DNA of 64,000 bases from Mesaphorura yosii (taxonomy: Eukaryota > Arthropoda > Collembola > Poduromorpha > Tullbergiidae): positions 1 through 64,000 of the forward strand of contig WIXG01000351.1 of NCBI GenBank assembly GCA_009869945.1. The letters are read 5' to 3'. The position numbers and the translations under genes are program-made. The notes beneath the pieces were generated by a model that was not told where the DNA came from, searched no databases, and saw only the letters and a list, made by a program, of their open reading frames with translations. Numbering within the stretch: position 1 is the stretch's first letter; the number at the start of each line of letters is the position of its first letter. Of the stretch, positions 21,255-34,111 are shown piece after piece.

Positions 21255-22918
21255 CACACATGACATGAAGCCGCGGCATTCGACTATAAACTTCGATTTG
21301 AGTCTCCAACACGAAGCGTCGTCCTAAAACACCTAAGACCCATCAATACAAAAGAAATCAATTAAATGCATGCTACCCAAAAATATGTTCAAATTCTTTC
21401 TGTGGATGCCACATCACGCCAGGTCACCAATTGTAAATACTTTATCAGAAGTTGACAGAGGGTGATTGAGGTAGCCGCCTTTACTTATGCTGTGTATTTT
21501 GTCTCTAGCGAAGCTTGACGTAAGGTTATCTGTGCTGTGCTGATGCCATTTCGGGATTCGTAGTTGTAAGAACTTGACAGATATTTCAGTTTTGTGACAC
21601 AATAAAAGAACATTTTGCAGTCATCGTAATCGTACGACCTTTGCAATATTGTAATGGAAATCTGAAATTCCCATCCTGCCTGAATTGCGCAATGAATTCT
21701 TTGTGTAATAGATTGTGATGCAAATAAACAAATGACTCATCAATGGTGACTTCACAAGCAGTCCATTCTCCATACAATTGCAGCAGTTGGTGTCGGTCTG
21801 GCCTGAGTCGCGTCCGCGTGAAATGAAGCACGTAGCTCAAAAAGTCTGTCAAATCATGTAATGTTAGTAATGTATAAGCGATGGTCAATGTGCGAATGTG
21901 TAATGTTCATATGTCGGATTCGCATTAGCATCAGCGCGTATCAACAATTCTTTAATATGCGACGCTGAATTATGGAAATTAGATCATTCTTATGAATGAA
22001 AAAAAAGGACCCGTCAATATTTGCGCTTATTGATATGCACAGGTATGATACTAGGCGGTCAAAACCTCTTTTCGTGAACTGTGGCAGTAACACCAGTTAC
22101 TTGCGCGCAACTTTTCACTACCGGTCAATTCATTTATGGATCAATTTACCTGAACATATTCGCGCTAGTACTTGTTGTGCTAAGTTTAAAATAGAGCTGA
22201 AAGCTCACTTACCAAGTTTGCAATTGGAATAAATGTAAATTTTAATTTTTGTTCACTTGTTTTCTGATTTTAACTTTAAGTTTCACTGTAACTTTTGTGT
22301 GTATTCTTCACTTTTAATATCATTATGTCGATGCGATTATGTAATACCTCTGACAAGGCATATATTCATGTCAATTTATGAGTCTAATTTCTTGATAATA
22401 AATGCAGACTTATTATTAGTTAATGCACGTTTCCGTTCGGTTCAGGAGGCTTCTAATTCACTTTGATGGGTCGTTGAAGCATTCTCAAACCGACGATGTC
22501 TTTCATCCATTCGGGTAAATCAGATTTGATTCCATACGTGCTGAAATCGTCCCAGGTAAATTTGTTAATACTACTTTGAGTCAGTCATCAATATCAATTC
22601 TCTTGTTAGTGTCGTCAATAGCGCAGCATATGCCGTCATTGTGAACCGTAATAACAAACGATGCCTGCACGAAATTATTAATGAACCGCTACTCAGCGAG
22701 CGAACGCCGAGTGATAATGGCGAGCATGAACCTTGGCATACTGCGAACTGCAAATCAATTTCCCGAACCAGAAGGCATGAGATAAAAGTATTGATTCAGA
22801 TTCGTTCGTTTGTGATGAATACTGTCGATAGCAACAGAAACAGCAACAGTTGATAGCTGATTGCGGCAGAGTGCAAGTCGCAAGTGCGAGTGACAATACA
22901 GAAAGGCCAGGCCAAGCG
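21255..22918. other. Intergenic region with LINE remnant
   Basis: About 1.7 kb upstream of the ABCA gene. It holds the retroelement fragment at 21996-22232 and its AT-rich 3' flank to about 22450. 22600-22850 is unremarkable and may contain the ABCA promoter or 5' UTR. No TATA box is obvious. Confidence 0.5.
21996..22232 (+). mobile_element. Non-LTR retrotransposon remnant (ORF2 C-terminus)
   Basis: The open frame ends with the pattern common at the C-terminus of LINE reverse-transcriptase ORFs: HRYDTR, then RSIHLWINLPEHIRAS, then FKIELKAHL and a stop. Everything upstream is missing, as expected of a 5'-truncated insertion. The AT-rich tract after the stop is probably its 3' UTR. Clade (Jockey, CR1 or similar) not assigned. 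Confidence 0.6.
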
Positions 22919-25900
22919 ATGGGCAAAGTAGGATTCACGTTCCACAGAATTGGACTTCTACTGTGGAAAAATGCGCTTATGCGAAGGCGGCATTACATTA
23001 TCACTGCACTGGAAATTATTTTGCCGACCCTACTCGCAATTGTGATTGTGTACATTCGGGCCAAAGTTGGTTTTGACCAAATCGAGCTCCCAAAATACGG
23101 CCCCGACGAAAATGGTGACACGGGATTTCCAGTGGATAGTGAAGATGTGAGCAATGATATGATAATATGCTCTCGACAACCGGCTCAGTAGCTGAGTATT
23201 CCTTGCCTAAATGTGCTCTTGTTCGCTCTTCCGATGACAGGATCTTGTCGGCTGGTTCGCTCGTTACTGGCGCTGCCACGAGAAGGAACATTTAAACTGC
23301 ACGATTGCATATACGCCATATAATCCGAAAACTACAGAAATTGTGAACAATATCATCGATGCCATTTCCGACGTTGCGGCAGGCGAGGGATACGAGTGTA
23401 TGTTTAATATGACTCATTCACTAAAACTAAAACGATTTGGCCTGTCTGCCAGGCATAAAGGTAACCGTTGAGGGTGTTCATGTTTTCAGATTATCCACGA
23501 GGATTCGAAACTGAGCAGGACATCGAGCTGTACAAGCAGGCCCTGGACTTGCCCATCCCCGGTCCCAAAGATTTCTTGCAAGCTGGAATTGTGTTTTACT
23601 CCGAAGATGTGCTGGACAGCCGCACCGGAAAAATTGCCTATAAAATACGAATGAACGATTTGTATGAGACAGAAGAAATATTCCCACTGTTTCAGCTTCC
23701 GGGGCCGGATTTCTGTAAGTACAGTTAGCATCTCCGCTTGAATTAGTCAGCGTTTGTAATGGCATCTATTATGTAGCCAACGACGGAAAATATGCAGCGA
23801 ATGGATTTTCTGGGATCCAAATTCTCTTGGATAAAGTTCTTATAAGTTATTTCACCAGTCAAGATATGGGAGAAATACCACGATTTAATGTAAGAATTGA
23901 GCTGGTAATTTTAATTATCATACCCATTCTAATCACAACTGATTTTTTATGAATGTGGAAATTGCCCTCTTAATTTCAGGTCAGCTCACAAACTATGCCG
24001 CACCCGGAGTATCCAGCTTTCGATTTCAACCAGCTTTATCAGTTTGTGCTGCCACAGTTCACGGTGCAAGGGTTCATTTTCATTGTTCCCTCGATTATCA
24101 GACCAGTCGTAGCCGAAAAGGAGACAGGAATTAAGGTGGGCTCATTTTGAAAGAACGGGACATGCATTCGATGTTCCAAGGTCATGATAATCGATCGATA
24201 AATTGATTGCACATGCACGTGGTTGAACAGGAATTGATGAAAATGATGGGCTTGCCAAACTGGATGCATTGGGTCGGATGGCTAATCAATTCTCTCTTGG
24301 CACTGATCATTTCGATTACATTTACAGTCGTGCTGTACTTTGTGAAATTCGCCGAGAGTGGAGCCGTCCTGGTTCACAGCGATCCTACGCTTTGGTGGTT
24401 TATCTTGTTATTGTACACAATATCTGGAAGCGCCTTTTGCTTTTTTGTATCGTCGTTCTTTCAAAAGGGTAAGTAGTTGAAAATAGTAAAGAAATAGACG
24501 CAAATGTGAATCTGTTGAGATTGCTTGGCACAGCGACGCTCGCGACGACAATCGGTGTCATTTTGTGGGTGGTGACGTATCAACCAGTCCAACTGTATCT
24601 GGAACCAAGATACCCCGACCTGCCACTCGCAGTCAAAATGCTGATTTGCTTGTTGCCAAACATGGGGATTCATTATTCCTACTTCATTATGTGCGGCTTT
24701 GAGGCAAAAGGTTAGCCCTTGACCGAACCGTTTTCTTTTTCTTACCAGATTAGGTAGATTCAGCATTGATACAAATGATGCAAGTGCAGGTGAAGGAGCC
24801 AAGTGGGGAAATATCGCCCAGACACTCAATTCCACAGATTCACTAACTGTGCTACACGTTGTGGCGATGTTCATTATCAATACCTTCGTGTACATTGCTC
24901 TGGCAATGTATGTCGAAAATATCATGCCCACCAAGTACGGCGTGAGGAAACCCTGGTACTACATATTTCGCGTAAGTGAAATCTTAGATTTTTACAAGCC
25001 CCATACCTGACGCAAACTAAACGAACGCTCGTTGACGAACTTCACGAACTCGTTTCCAGCTGTCAACATGGTGGAGTAAGAAATCGGTCCCAGACGATGG
25101 AACTTTCGAAGACTCCATTCGAACAAAACAGAGGGAAGACACGGGCTTTGAGAGCGAACCAACTGACGCAAGTGTGGGAATGGACATTCGTGGCCTGCGG
25201 AAAACGTTTGGAAAATCCAAAGTTGCAGTTGATAATGTGACCGTGAAAATGTTCCACGGACAAATTACGGCTCTGCTTGGGCACAACGGGGTAAGCTGAG
25301 TGTAAAACCATAATTCTACATTACACGAAGGGTTGCACAAGGAATTCATTTTCATATTGTTTTAATTATTCTTTGTGTTTCCTAACAGGCTGGAAAGACT
25401 ACTACAATTTCAATGCTCACTGGTCTTTATTCTCCTAGCGGAGGCACTGCCTATGTCAATGGATATGACATTAACACGAATTTGACAAAAGTTCGGGAGA
25501 ATCTTGGACTGTGCCCTCAACATAATATGCTGTTCAACAAACTGACCGTCGGAGAACATCTCACGTTTATCGGACGCGTATGTAAAACAAGTCTTTTTAC
25601 AGGGCAGAATATTGCATTCACGGATTGCAAACTTTTTTGCTTACAGTTGAAAGGATTGACAGTTGACGCTGCAAAGAAAGAAGTGGAAATAGCATTGAGG
25701 CAATTGCAGTTGGAGGATAAAAAGAATACGATGTCCATGAATTTGTCTGGAGGACAAAAGCGGAAACTATCTCTAGGGTGCGCGCTAATTGGCGGTAGTA
25801 AAGTCGTTGTGCTTGATGAACCGACATCGGGCATGGATCCAGAGGCACGCCGAGCGATTTGGGACTTGCTTCTGGTAAACCGGCTTCTTAATATACACTG

Positions 25901-28900
25901 TATACTGAATATTAAAGAGCACGAACGCCTAACAGGAATTACGAAACGATCGTACAATACTGCTAACAACGCATTTCATGGAGGAAGCTGATGTTCTCGG
26001 AGATCGAATCGCAATCATGGCTGATGGCAAACTGCAGTGCTGCGGAAGTCCAATGTTCCTCAAGCAATTCTACGGCGCTGGTTACACGCTTAAACTGACA
26101 CTGGGTTACTTGGCCGATCCAATACGGATATTGTCTACCGTTCAGCGTCACATTCCACAGGCGTACTTTAAGTCACAAAATGTGCTTAATGAGAAAGAAA
26201 TTTCAATTGTCCTGCCCACAAACAACTCGCCGTCATCAGTATTCGTTCCACTGTTTAAGGACTTGTCGCACAGCGAAATAAAGTCGGAGATCGAGACAAT
26301 GGGCTTGTCGCTGACGACCATGGATGAAGTCTTTGTGAAGTAAGTAAGAACGTACCGTGTAGCACCTTTTTGCTTTGCCGCCTAAATGTACTAGTTACTT
26401 TCTTGTTCAGGGTCGGCGAGATCAATCACGGAAAGCACGAGGAAGCGCTGCGCGAGACTTCGCCGATCGCTTCTTTCGACACAGGCCTGGACGCTTTCTC
26501 GAATAGCACAGACAGTGAGTTCGTGACACAATCCTTTCAATTTGAAAATGGACAATTTGGCACTAATTATGTTGTGTCTTTTCAGATTTGCATTCCGGGA
26601 AGCTTACAGGAGTCAGACTAACTACTCAGCAATTTTGGGCACTGCTCTTGAAACGAATTCTTTACACAGTAAGGAAGTATCGTCATTTTATCAGTCAGGT
26701 AAAGTTCTCTTTAACGAGTAGACAACAGAATGTATTCTGGTGCTATCTGTTCTGACGTAAAGCTCAATTTCAGCTCATAATTCCGGTCGCAGTGCTGATT
26801 ATCGCAATTCTCGTCAGCAACCGCAGTTTTGCAGCGCGCAAACCAAAACCGGCACTGGAAATGTCGTTTAAGGATTACAAACAACCAATGACCCTGTTCC
26901 AAGCCAACGACGCACCCGAGGAATACATTCGAACGTTTGAATCGGTTGCTAATGCGTTGGGCACTGCAACAACACAAGTAACAGGAAATCTATCAGAGAG
27001 CTTGCTGAAAGTGGCGAAGTCTGACTTGGGTCTTTACCGTGAAAGCTACGTGGTAGCAATCGAGTTCAACTCGTCAGAGGCGTTCAACGCGATGTACTCG
27101 TCCATCCCGTACCACGCGTCGCCACTCGCAATCAATCTAGTGTCCAACGTGGTAATGAAACAGATGCTGATAGAAAATGGTCAACCAAACAAAGACATTA
27201 CGCTGGAAGTCACAAATCATCGACTGCCAAACACATTCTATGACGTAATTTCAAGGATCGCGCCCGATTCAGCATTCGCTGCACATGTCGCGGTGCTTTT
27301 CTCAACAATTCTGCCGATTGGTCTGGCCTTGCTGGCTGCGACGTACATCATTTTCGCGGTCGACGAACGGCTCTGCAAGGCGAAACAGCTGCAACTGATG
27401 ACGGGCGTGAACCCGATGATGTACTGGTTTTCGTCGTTTGTGTGGGACTACTTTATGATGATCATTGTGATTTGCATGATGATTGCTTGCTTTCCGATCT
27501 TCGAGCTTCATCGCGTTTTCAGCGCCAACAATGGGACAGGAGTTGTATTTCTGTTCCTCGCTGTGTTTGGCTACAGCGCAATTTGGTTCTCGTATCTGAT
27601 CAGTCTCTGGGTTGGTTCCGTTCCGGGTGGATTTGCACTCGTGTCAATTATACACATTATGGCCGGAATGATGAATTTAGTCGTAGACGCTTTGAACAGC
27701 GAAAATACGCGATCGATGCAGACGTTCTTCCGTTGGCTGGGAAGACTCTTCCCAGCATACGGAGCAGGTGCATGCTCTTATCATTACAGTAGAATTTCCG
27801 CAGTGAACAGTATTTGCCAACTGATACCGGAAGATATTGTGGGCTTCATTTGTGTGCCGGACTTCCCCTGGCGATTTGCGCAACAATGTTGTGGTAAGTG
27901 TTTGTTTCCAAAATCATGTGTGTATATGGACGATTTGCAAGTTGCAAAACCAATGATGTTCTATTTTCCATTTCGCAGATAATTGTAAAGAACTTGAAGC
28001 GCCATGCTTTGAACCAAGTCCGTTCATTAAATGGAAGTATCAGGAGTTTGATGAGCCGGGGATTGGGCAAGAATTGGTTTACATGGCTATCTCCGGCTTT
28101 ATTTACCAGCTCATCCTGGCAGGCATCGAACTTGGTGCCTTTCAAGCTATCAAACGAGCAATTTTTAAAGCCGACAAACATTCATTCACACAAGCAACAA
28201 GAGATGAAGATGTGGCACGCGAAGCTCAGCGAATTGATAACTTGATTTTAGACCGGCAAGCAGGTGGGGATGCAATGGTTGTGCAGAATCTCAGCAAGAG
28301 CTACGGCACTTTCGCGGCGGTCTCTGGCATCACATTCGGTGTTCACCACGGAGAGTGCTTTGGGCTGCTTGGTGTTAACGGAGCCGGCAAAACCACAACC
28401 TTCAGAATGCTGACCGGAGACGAAGTGTGTTCGGATGGAAATGCAATTGCCGGGCTGTTCAGCCTCACAAACAGAAGGAAAGACTTCCTGTCCACGATTG
28501 GCTATTGTCCCCAGTTTGACGGCATTATTGGAGTGTTGCATGGACGTGAAATGCTTCAACTATTTGCAAGGCTAAGGGGCGTTCCACCAAGAAACGTCAC
28601 TGCAGAAGCCAACAAATGGATGGCCAAGTTAGGCCTGTCCGAGAGTGCCCAAGTGCAATGTGAAAATTACAGCGGTGGAATGAAGAGACGACTAAGTGCA
28701 GCCATGAGTATGGTGGCTGACCCTCCAATAATTCTTCTCGACGAGCCTACATCTGGAGTTGACCCTGTCGCACGAAGACAGTTCTGGGAAGTCATAACTT
28801 CCATTCGAAATTCCGGACAAGCGATTATTCTCACGTCACACAGCATGGAAGAATGTGAGGCGCTCTGCACTCGGCTTGGGATCATGGTGAATGGCGAAAT

Positions 28901-29352
28901 GCAGTGCTTAGGTGGAGTGCAGCACCTCAAGAACAAGTTTGCGCAAGGGTACAGTCTCACCATCAAACTGAAGTCTGTAGCAAATAGCGGAGGAATTGTG
29001 GAGGAATTAAATCATGAGATTTCAAGAAGATTTGATCCATGCGCGCTGAAAGATCAGCATCAGGTACAAAAATCCTAAAAAGCACAACATTCAGGACTTC
29101 TAATTCCAATATTTTGTGCAGAATATTCTTCAGTATCAAGTGCACAACACGGAGATGCCGTGGGATGTCCTATTTCAGAACATGGAAGACGTCAAGTTCA
29201 AGTATGCGCTGATCGTTGAGGAGTACTCCGTCAGTGGCACAACCCTGGAAGAAGTTTTCTTGTCATTCGCAAGAAAACAATACGTTGGCAGAGAGGCCAA
29301 CATTTCGTGCTTTAAGAAATTCATTACCTGCCAATGTTTTGGCCAAAGATGA
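22919..29352 (+). CDS. ABCA-subfamily full ABC transporter (ABCA3-like)
   Basis: Full-size lipid-type ABC transporter of 1726 residues. Seventeen exons: 22919-23146, 23241-23397, 23490-23714, 23777-23889, 23980-24135, 24231-24468, 24534-24710, 24790-24971, 25060-25290, 25389-25577, 25647-25874, 25936-26339, 26411-26514, 26586-26698, 26774-27893, 27979-29063, 29122-29352. All introns are GT-AG and the sum is in frame. Order: one N-terminal membrane helix, large extracellular loop, membrane helices in exons 5-8, then NBD1 (Walker A GHNGAGKTT at about 566, LSGGQKRKL at 665, Walker [13 protein letters not shown]). A second membrane half follows in exon 15, then NBD2 (GVNGAGKTT at about 1420, YSGGMKRRL at 1518, [12 protein letters not shown]). 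Both sites look catalytically complete. The family moves phospholipids or sterols across membranes. Poly(A) signal near 29411. Confidence 0.95.
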
Positions 29353-29856
29353 CCGCGACCTCGCATTGTGATTTAATTTATTGTTAGCAATTTGCACTGA
29401 TCTTAAGTGTTTAATAAAGCCGTTTAATTCTGGACAATGTGGGAGCTGTGAGTCTCGAGATGACCGAAAGCATTTTGGTGCATGAACTTCCTGCATCACG
29501 ACAAAGTATCTTAGCAAGATTATGGTCTACATGACGGGATTTCCAGCTCAGAGGTCAACCGATTAAATGCCTCAAGACGTACCCAACAAACGGTATGCTG
29601 AGTTAATCCCATAGAGTACAGTCAGCAAATTGTTGCTAGTTGCTAGTACTTGCATTTCAAGATTAATTCCAATTGAACTAATGAACTTTCCTAATCTCAC
29701 TATATGAACCCGAAAGTAGAATTTGCATGTGGTTAACCAGAGCACGAAATGAAGATCGTCAAGTCGTAATCCGCAGCGCAAAAATTCATTCTAACTTTTG
29801 CACGCGTACTCTAAGCAGTTGTTGCAATAACGTTCTTCATAGCCTTGTATCCTGAC
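29353..29856. other. Intergenic region between ABCA and P450 genes
   Basis: About 500 bp between two genes in the same orientation. AATAAA near 29411 ends the ABCA transcript. No clear P450 core promoter recognised. Confidence 0.5.
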
Positions 29857-31578
29857 ATGTATCCCTTAATATTCCAAGTCATAAATGGAATCGCCATTAC
29901 AACTCTGATTCTGCATCTCCTGTATTTTTTGCATAAGAAACGAATTGCGAACTTTTGGCAGCACAAAGGCGTACGCTTCATCCCCGAACAACACAACATT
30001 CTGCACCGCATTCTGCGTCACACAAATCTCGTGCAGATGGATCACTGGATTTACTCTCAAATGAAACCAGGTGAAAAATGTGTCGGGTCAACCGATGAAT
30101 TTGGTGCCTATCCGATACTCTTCTTGAAAGATCTTGACCTGGTCAAAGCCGTTTGTGTGAGCGATTTTGGGACACATATGAATCGGCGAGTGGTTACACA
30201 CTTGGACGACCTACCGACAATGAACATTTTCTCAAAAGTGCTCTTCTTCCAACAGAATCAAGCTTGGAAGGATCTTCGAAGTAAAATGAGTCCAACGTTT
30301 ACGACGGGAAAAATACGAAGGATGTACCACATATTCGACACGTCCGCGAAGAAACTTTTGCGCGAATTGAGTGAAAACCTGGTAAAAGGAAATGACGTGA
30401 ATTTAGAACCGATTTGTGGAAAGTTTACAGTCGACGTGATTGCGTCGGCTGCATTTGGACTGGAAACGTCAGTTTTCGAAAATCCTCGATCCCTTTTTCG
30501 GACTATGGCTCAAAAAATTCAGTACTTGACCATCTTCAACATTCAGATCATCTTGAAATTCACACTGGTCGTCTTGCTCCCGAGTCTGGCCAAAAGATTC
30601 AACATCATGTACGCCGACGCTCATCTTGCGAAAAGTTACTTCGAGAATTTGATTACTTCCACGATTCAATACAGAAAAGAGAGGGCAGGTGGTAAAGGGA
30701 GGAGAGAAGACTTCTTGCAGTTGATGATTGATATTCAAGACGCCGAAGAGCAAGCTGCTACTAAGTCGAGTGAGTTAAAGCTGAGTGACGAGTTAATAAT
30801 ATCTCAATGCATGCAATTCTTCATCGCGGGACTGGACACAGTACAATCAGCACTCCAGTTTGCCCCTTACGCTCTCGCTCTGAATCCCGACTGTCAAGAG
30901 AAACTGTTTCAAGAGTTGACAAGTGCTTGTGATAAACATTCTGGAGAAATAAATTATCAAGTTGTTACTGAAACCGAGTACCTGGACAATGCTATGAATG
31001 GTGAGGTGGCAGTCACTCTGACTTTGATTCAGTGGCAGTTGACGGTTCTAAACTGGATGAGATGACGCTTGTTTTCGATTTCGCAGAATGTCTCCGATTC
31101 TTCCCACCTGGCCAGCGGACGGAAAGAAAATCATCGCACGATTATAGACTGCCTGGCACAGACATTCAACTTCCTGCCGGGACAACAATCATCATTCCAA
31201 TGCACCAAATCCATCATGACCCCGTAAATTTCCCGAACCCAGAAGCTTTCGACCCTGAGCGATTTTCGCAGGCTGAGAAAGCGACGAGGAATCCGTACGC
31301 GTACATGCCATTCGGAATTGGGCCAAGGACTTGCATTGGTAGATTATTTATTTAACATAACCGCATACACTCTTTTTGCTCAATTTTGGCAGTGAATTGC
31401 TGTTCTTGTTGAAATAGCCAACAGATTCGCGATGATTGAACTGAAAACCGCATTGGCCCACTTGGTGATGAATTTTGAGTTCAAGGTTTGCGGAAAAACA
31501 ACGATCCCGATGACGTACAAAGTGTCGACAACGCTGAAACCGACAAATGGAATTTGGCTACGAGTCGAAAAACGATAA
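29857..31578 (+). CDS. Microsomal cytochrome P450, CYP3-clan-like
   Basis: Haem monooxygenase of 518 residues, ER-anchored by an N-terminal hydrophobic helix (about 4-24). Exons: 29857-31000, 31087-31338, 31418-31578. Signature elements: I-helix AGLDT near residue 324, K-helix ECLR (ExxR), FDPERF (PERF) and the haem-binding FGIGPRTCIG with the axial Cys near 463. The in-frame TTG at 29845 precedes the ATG at 29857; I chose the ATG. The overall pattern (DDL...N-terminal WxxxR-type WKDLRSKMSPTF, FGIGPRxCIG) fits the CYP3 clan, which in arthropods handles xenobiotics. AATAAA at 31609. The gene is convergent with the S8 gene, only 135 bp between stop codons. Confidence 0.93.
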
Positions 31579-31713
31579 CTTAAAAATCTCCTCAATTCCA
31601 AACAGCTTGAATAAACTTTCATCTTTATTTCCATTATTTCGCCATTTGAAATGTTATAAATTCATCTACGTATAGTAACACGAGTATGAGGTGTTATTTT
31701 ATTCTGTCGTAGC

Positions 31714-33163
31714 TCAGTTAGCTTTGCTCCTGACGCCCACCGCTGCACGGAACACATTTATCTTCCCGTACCCAGCTGCATTGTTCGGGTAAATGGTATC
31801 CGGAATGCCACCGCATGTTTGGCCATTTGAGCTGACAGGTTCGGAAGTGCCCGCGAGCAGATTGTACACATCGGAGTACGACAAATCATCCTTCAATTCA
31901 TACAGCAATGCGATAGCACCAATCGCGTGCGCCGGACCATTACCAGTGCTCGTCAATATCGTGTACGCATTGTCTGTCGTGTGGTACGCTGATCTGATGC
32001 TCGATCCAGGTCCGACCATGTCCGGTTTCAGTGCCCCGTGCAAGCTCGGTCCACTGCCGCTTGTTACTACATGGTCCTCGGAGTAAGATCCAATTGCAAA
32101 AACACCTGCATTCGAGTCGCCAGGCGACCCAACAGAACCACATGTGCCTCCTGCTCCAACCCCAAATACAGGAATGACATGTGCCGCACGCCACGCCAAA
32201 ATGACGTCGTCATAGAAGATTTGTCCTCCACTGGTTCCCCAGCCATTGACGACGGCGTGTGGAGCTTTGCTGCAGTCAGGTGCGCTTCCGTCGAAAAGTG
32301 TTGGACAAGCAATCCATTGGCCACAAGCGATCAGAGCGCTTTGTGTGCAGGAGGCAGCGTCACAGCCACGACACGCTTGCCATGTGGCTCCTAAAAGAAC
32401 CAGTTAAGTTATTCTCGGTTTTGGACAAGTTCCTTTCGTATTTAATGCACTTACCTGGGGCCACACCAATCCCGTTATTACCGACAGCAATGCCGGCAGT
32501 GTGCGTGCCAACGCCGTTTTGATCGATGGGCGTGCTGGATCCCACGTAGGGATCAAACCATCCGTATGGACCCATAAAGTTTGCGGAGAGTGCTTCGTGG
32601 GTGCTCCGAACTCCAGTCGCCAGAATTGCTACTCGAGCCCCTGTTCCATTGCTTCCGAGTTCCCAGACAATGGGCGCTTTGATGTCGTCAACTCCCCATT
32701 CAGCGAGGACGGTGTTGTCGACTGGTGTTGGCGGCTCGTGGGCAATCACTGGCACGCGTTCGTCAAGGTTGATTGCTCGTACTTGCTCAAATTGCCCCAG
32801 CTCGCGAATCAGCTCTGCATTGACTCCACGAACGAATATTTGGTTGCTGATCCAGAATGAGACGAACGACGCTGCTTTTGATTTCAAGAAGGCAGCGATC
32901 GGTGCTTGCGTCACTTCGGCGTGAGTTTGTAATGCTTCAGTCAATGTGTTCAGTCTAGCAGCTCGGGAATCGAATTTCATGCGTGTCACGCTGTTGAGGA
33001 TATTTCTAGTCGAAGCTTGCATCGAAATGAGGATATCGAGGCTGGCATCGTTGGAGGCTAGCAATTTTCGCTGGAGTGAATTGCCGAGTTTGGAACTGGG
33101 AGCGGAATTCGTTGCAGCAGCCAGCAACAGCGTGACAAAAATTATAAGCGTGTATTTCTCCAT
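31714..33163 (-). CDS. Secreted subtilisin-fold (S8) protein lacking all three catalytic residues
   Basis: 461-residue member of the bacillopeptidase-F-like subtilisin group, two exons (minus): 33163-32455 and 32390-31714. Signal peptide to about residue 20, an inhibitor-like propeptide (about 40-140), then the catalytic fold. The fold landmarks are intact (VAILATGV, NGVGTHTAG, KAPHAVVNGWG, GAIALL). The Asp of DTG is Ala182, the active-site His of HGTH is Val218 and the Ser of GTSMA is Gly386. Asn285 at the oxyanion position remains. The frame is open from start to stop and the intron is clean GT-AG, so this is a pseudoenzyme rather than a decayed gene. It may bind or regulate other proteins; that is inference. 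Minus-strand AATAAA at 31698-31703. Confidence 0.88.
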
Positions 33164-34111
33164 ATTGAATTCTGCAGTGTCAGTTTTTAGATACGGGACC
33201 TCGCAATCGCTGCTCTAGCACAGTACTGATTTTCACGGTGCCGTCGTTGTCTTCTCTATATTTTACTGGCTGAAGAGTGATAGTAACAAGTGCTTGACAC
33301 GAATCGTGACAGAGATAACAGAGTAGGTCCAAACTGCTAGACACATGGGTTTTCCGAGCCTGCGTACTCAAAAACAGCATGCCGCTACATTGTCACCAGT
33401 CACCGAGATTAAATTGAGTGTTTTCGTCCTCGTGCTGTGATGCCCGATGTTCAAGTGCCAGAAGTGGGTTTGCATCCGTAAAAATGAGTAAAATGACACG
33501 TTCGCACGATTTGAACCTTTATATCTCGACCTAGTGAGCACCCAGGTGAATTAGCTGGTTTCCAACGTACTTATAACCAATGTACACACTTATCTTTTGA
33601 ATTAAGTTTGACTAAAGTGTTAAATTGTTGGATATCGCATACATTGCAAGCCTCACACATATATCCAGGCAACGACAACCTCAACTGTAGTCTTCTATTC
33701 TGCTTGAAATACCAGTCGTGGATAAAATGAATTGGCCAGGAATTGTCCATCAGACGCTTCTGAATGGAACTTAGAAATGATTTAATGATTGACTATTGGC
33801 AGTCGTTTCATTTACCACTCTAATCGTCCTACCGGCTACATGCATGAAAGTTGTTGTTACGCTGGGTCGCTGGTCGCTGATAAGCACCTGAGCATTAATA
33901 CAGCGTGTGATTGAGGGCGACCTTTGACGTTCTGATTAATCCGTTGCAGTTAAAAACTGATCTATGAATTTAACCGCTCCTCATTGGTAGATATGTACAG
34001 CTTTTTAAAGCGCTCGAGTTATTGATTTAAAAGTTGAGTATAAATGAAGCTACCGACCAATTAACTGACCAGTTGCAATTCCTTCATCCTCGTGATCACA
34101 TTCTCATTGAA
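33164..34111. other. Divergent intergenic region, S8 protein and metallophosphatase
   Basis: About 950 bp holding both promoters. A TATA box for the right-hand gene is at 34039. No other gene, RNA or repeat recognised. Confidence 0.5.
34039..34045 (+). promoter_or_regulatory. TATA box of the metallophosphatase gene
   Basis: TATAAAT 73 bp before the ATG at 34112, with an initiator-like ctgaccAgtt about 30 bp downstream. Good spacing; no transcript evidence. Confidence 0.5.

Noticed and set aside
31714-33163. Bacterial contamination as the source of the subtilisin-like gene
   Set aside because: It has a spliceosomal GT-AG intron, a eukaryotic-style signal peptide and eukaryotic neighbours on both sides.
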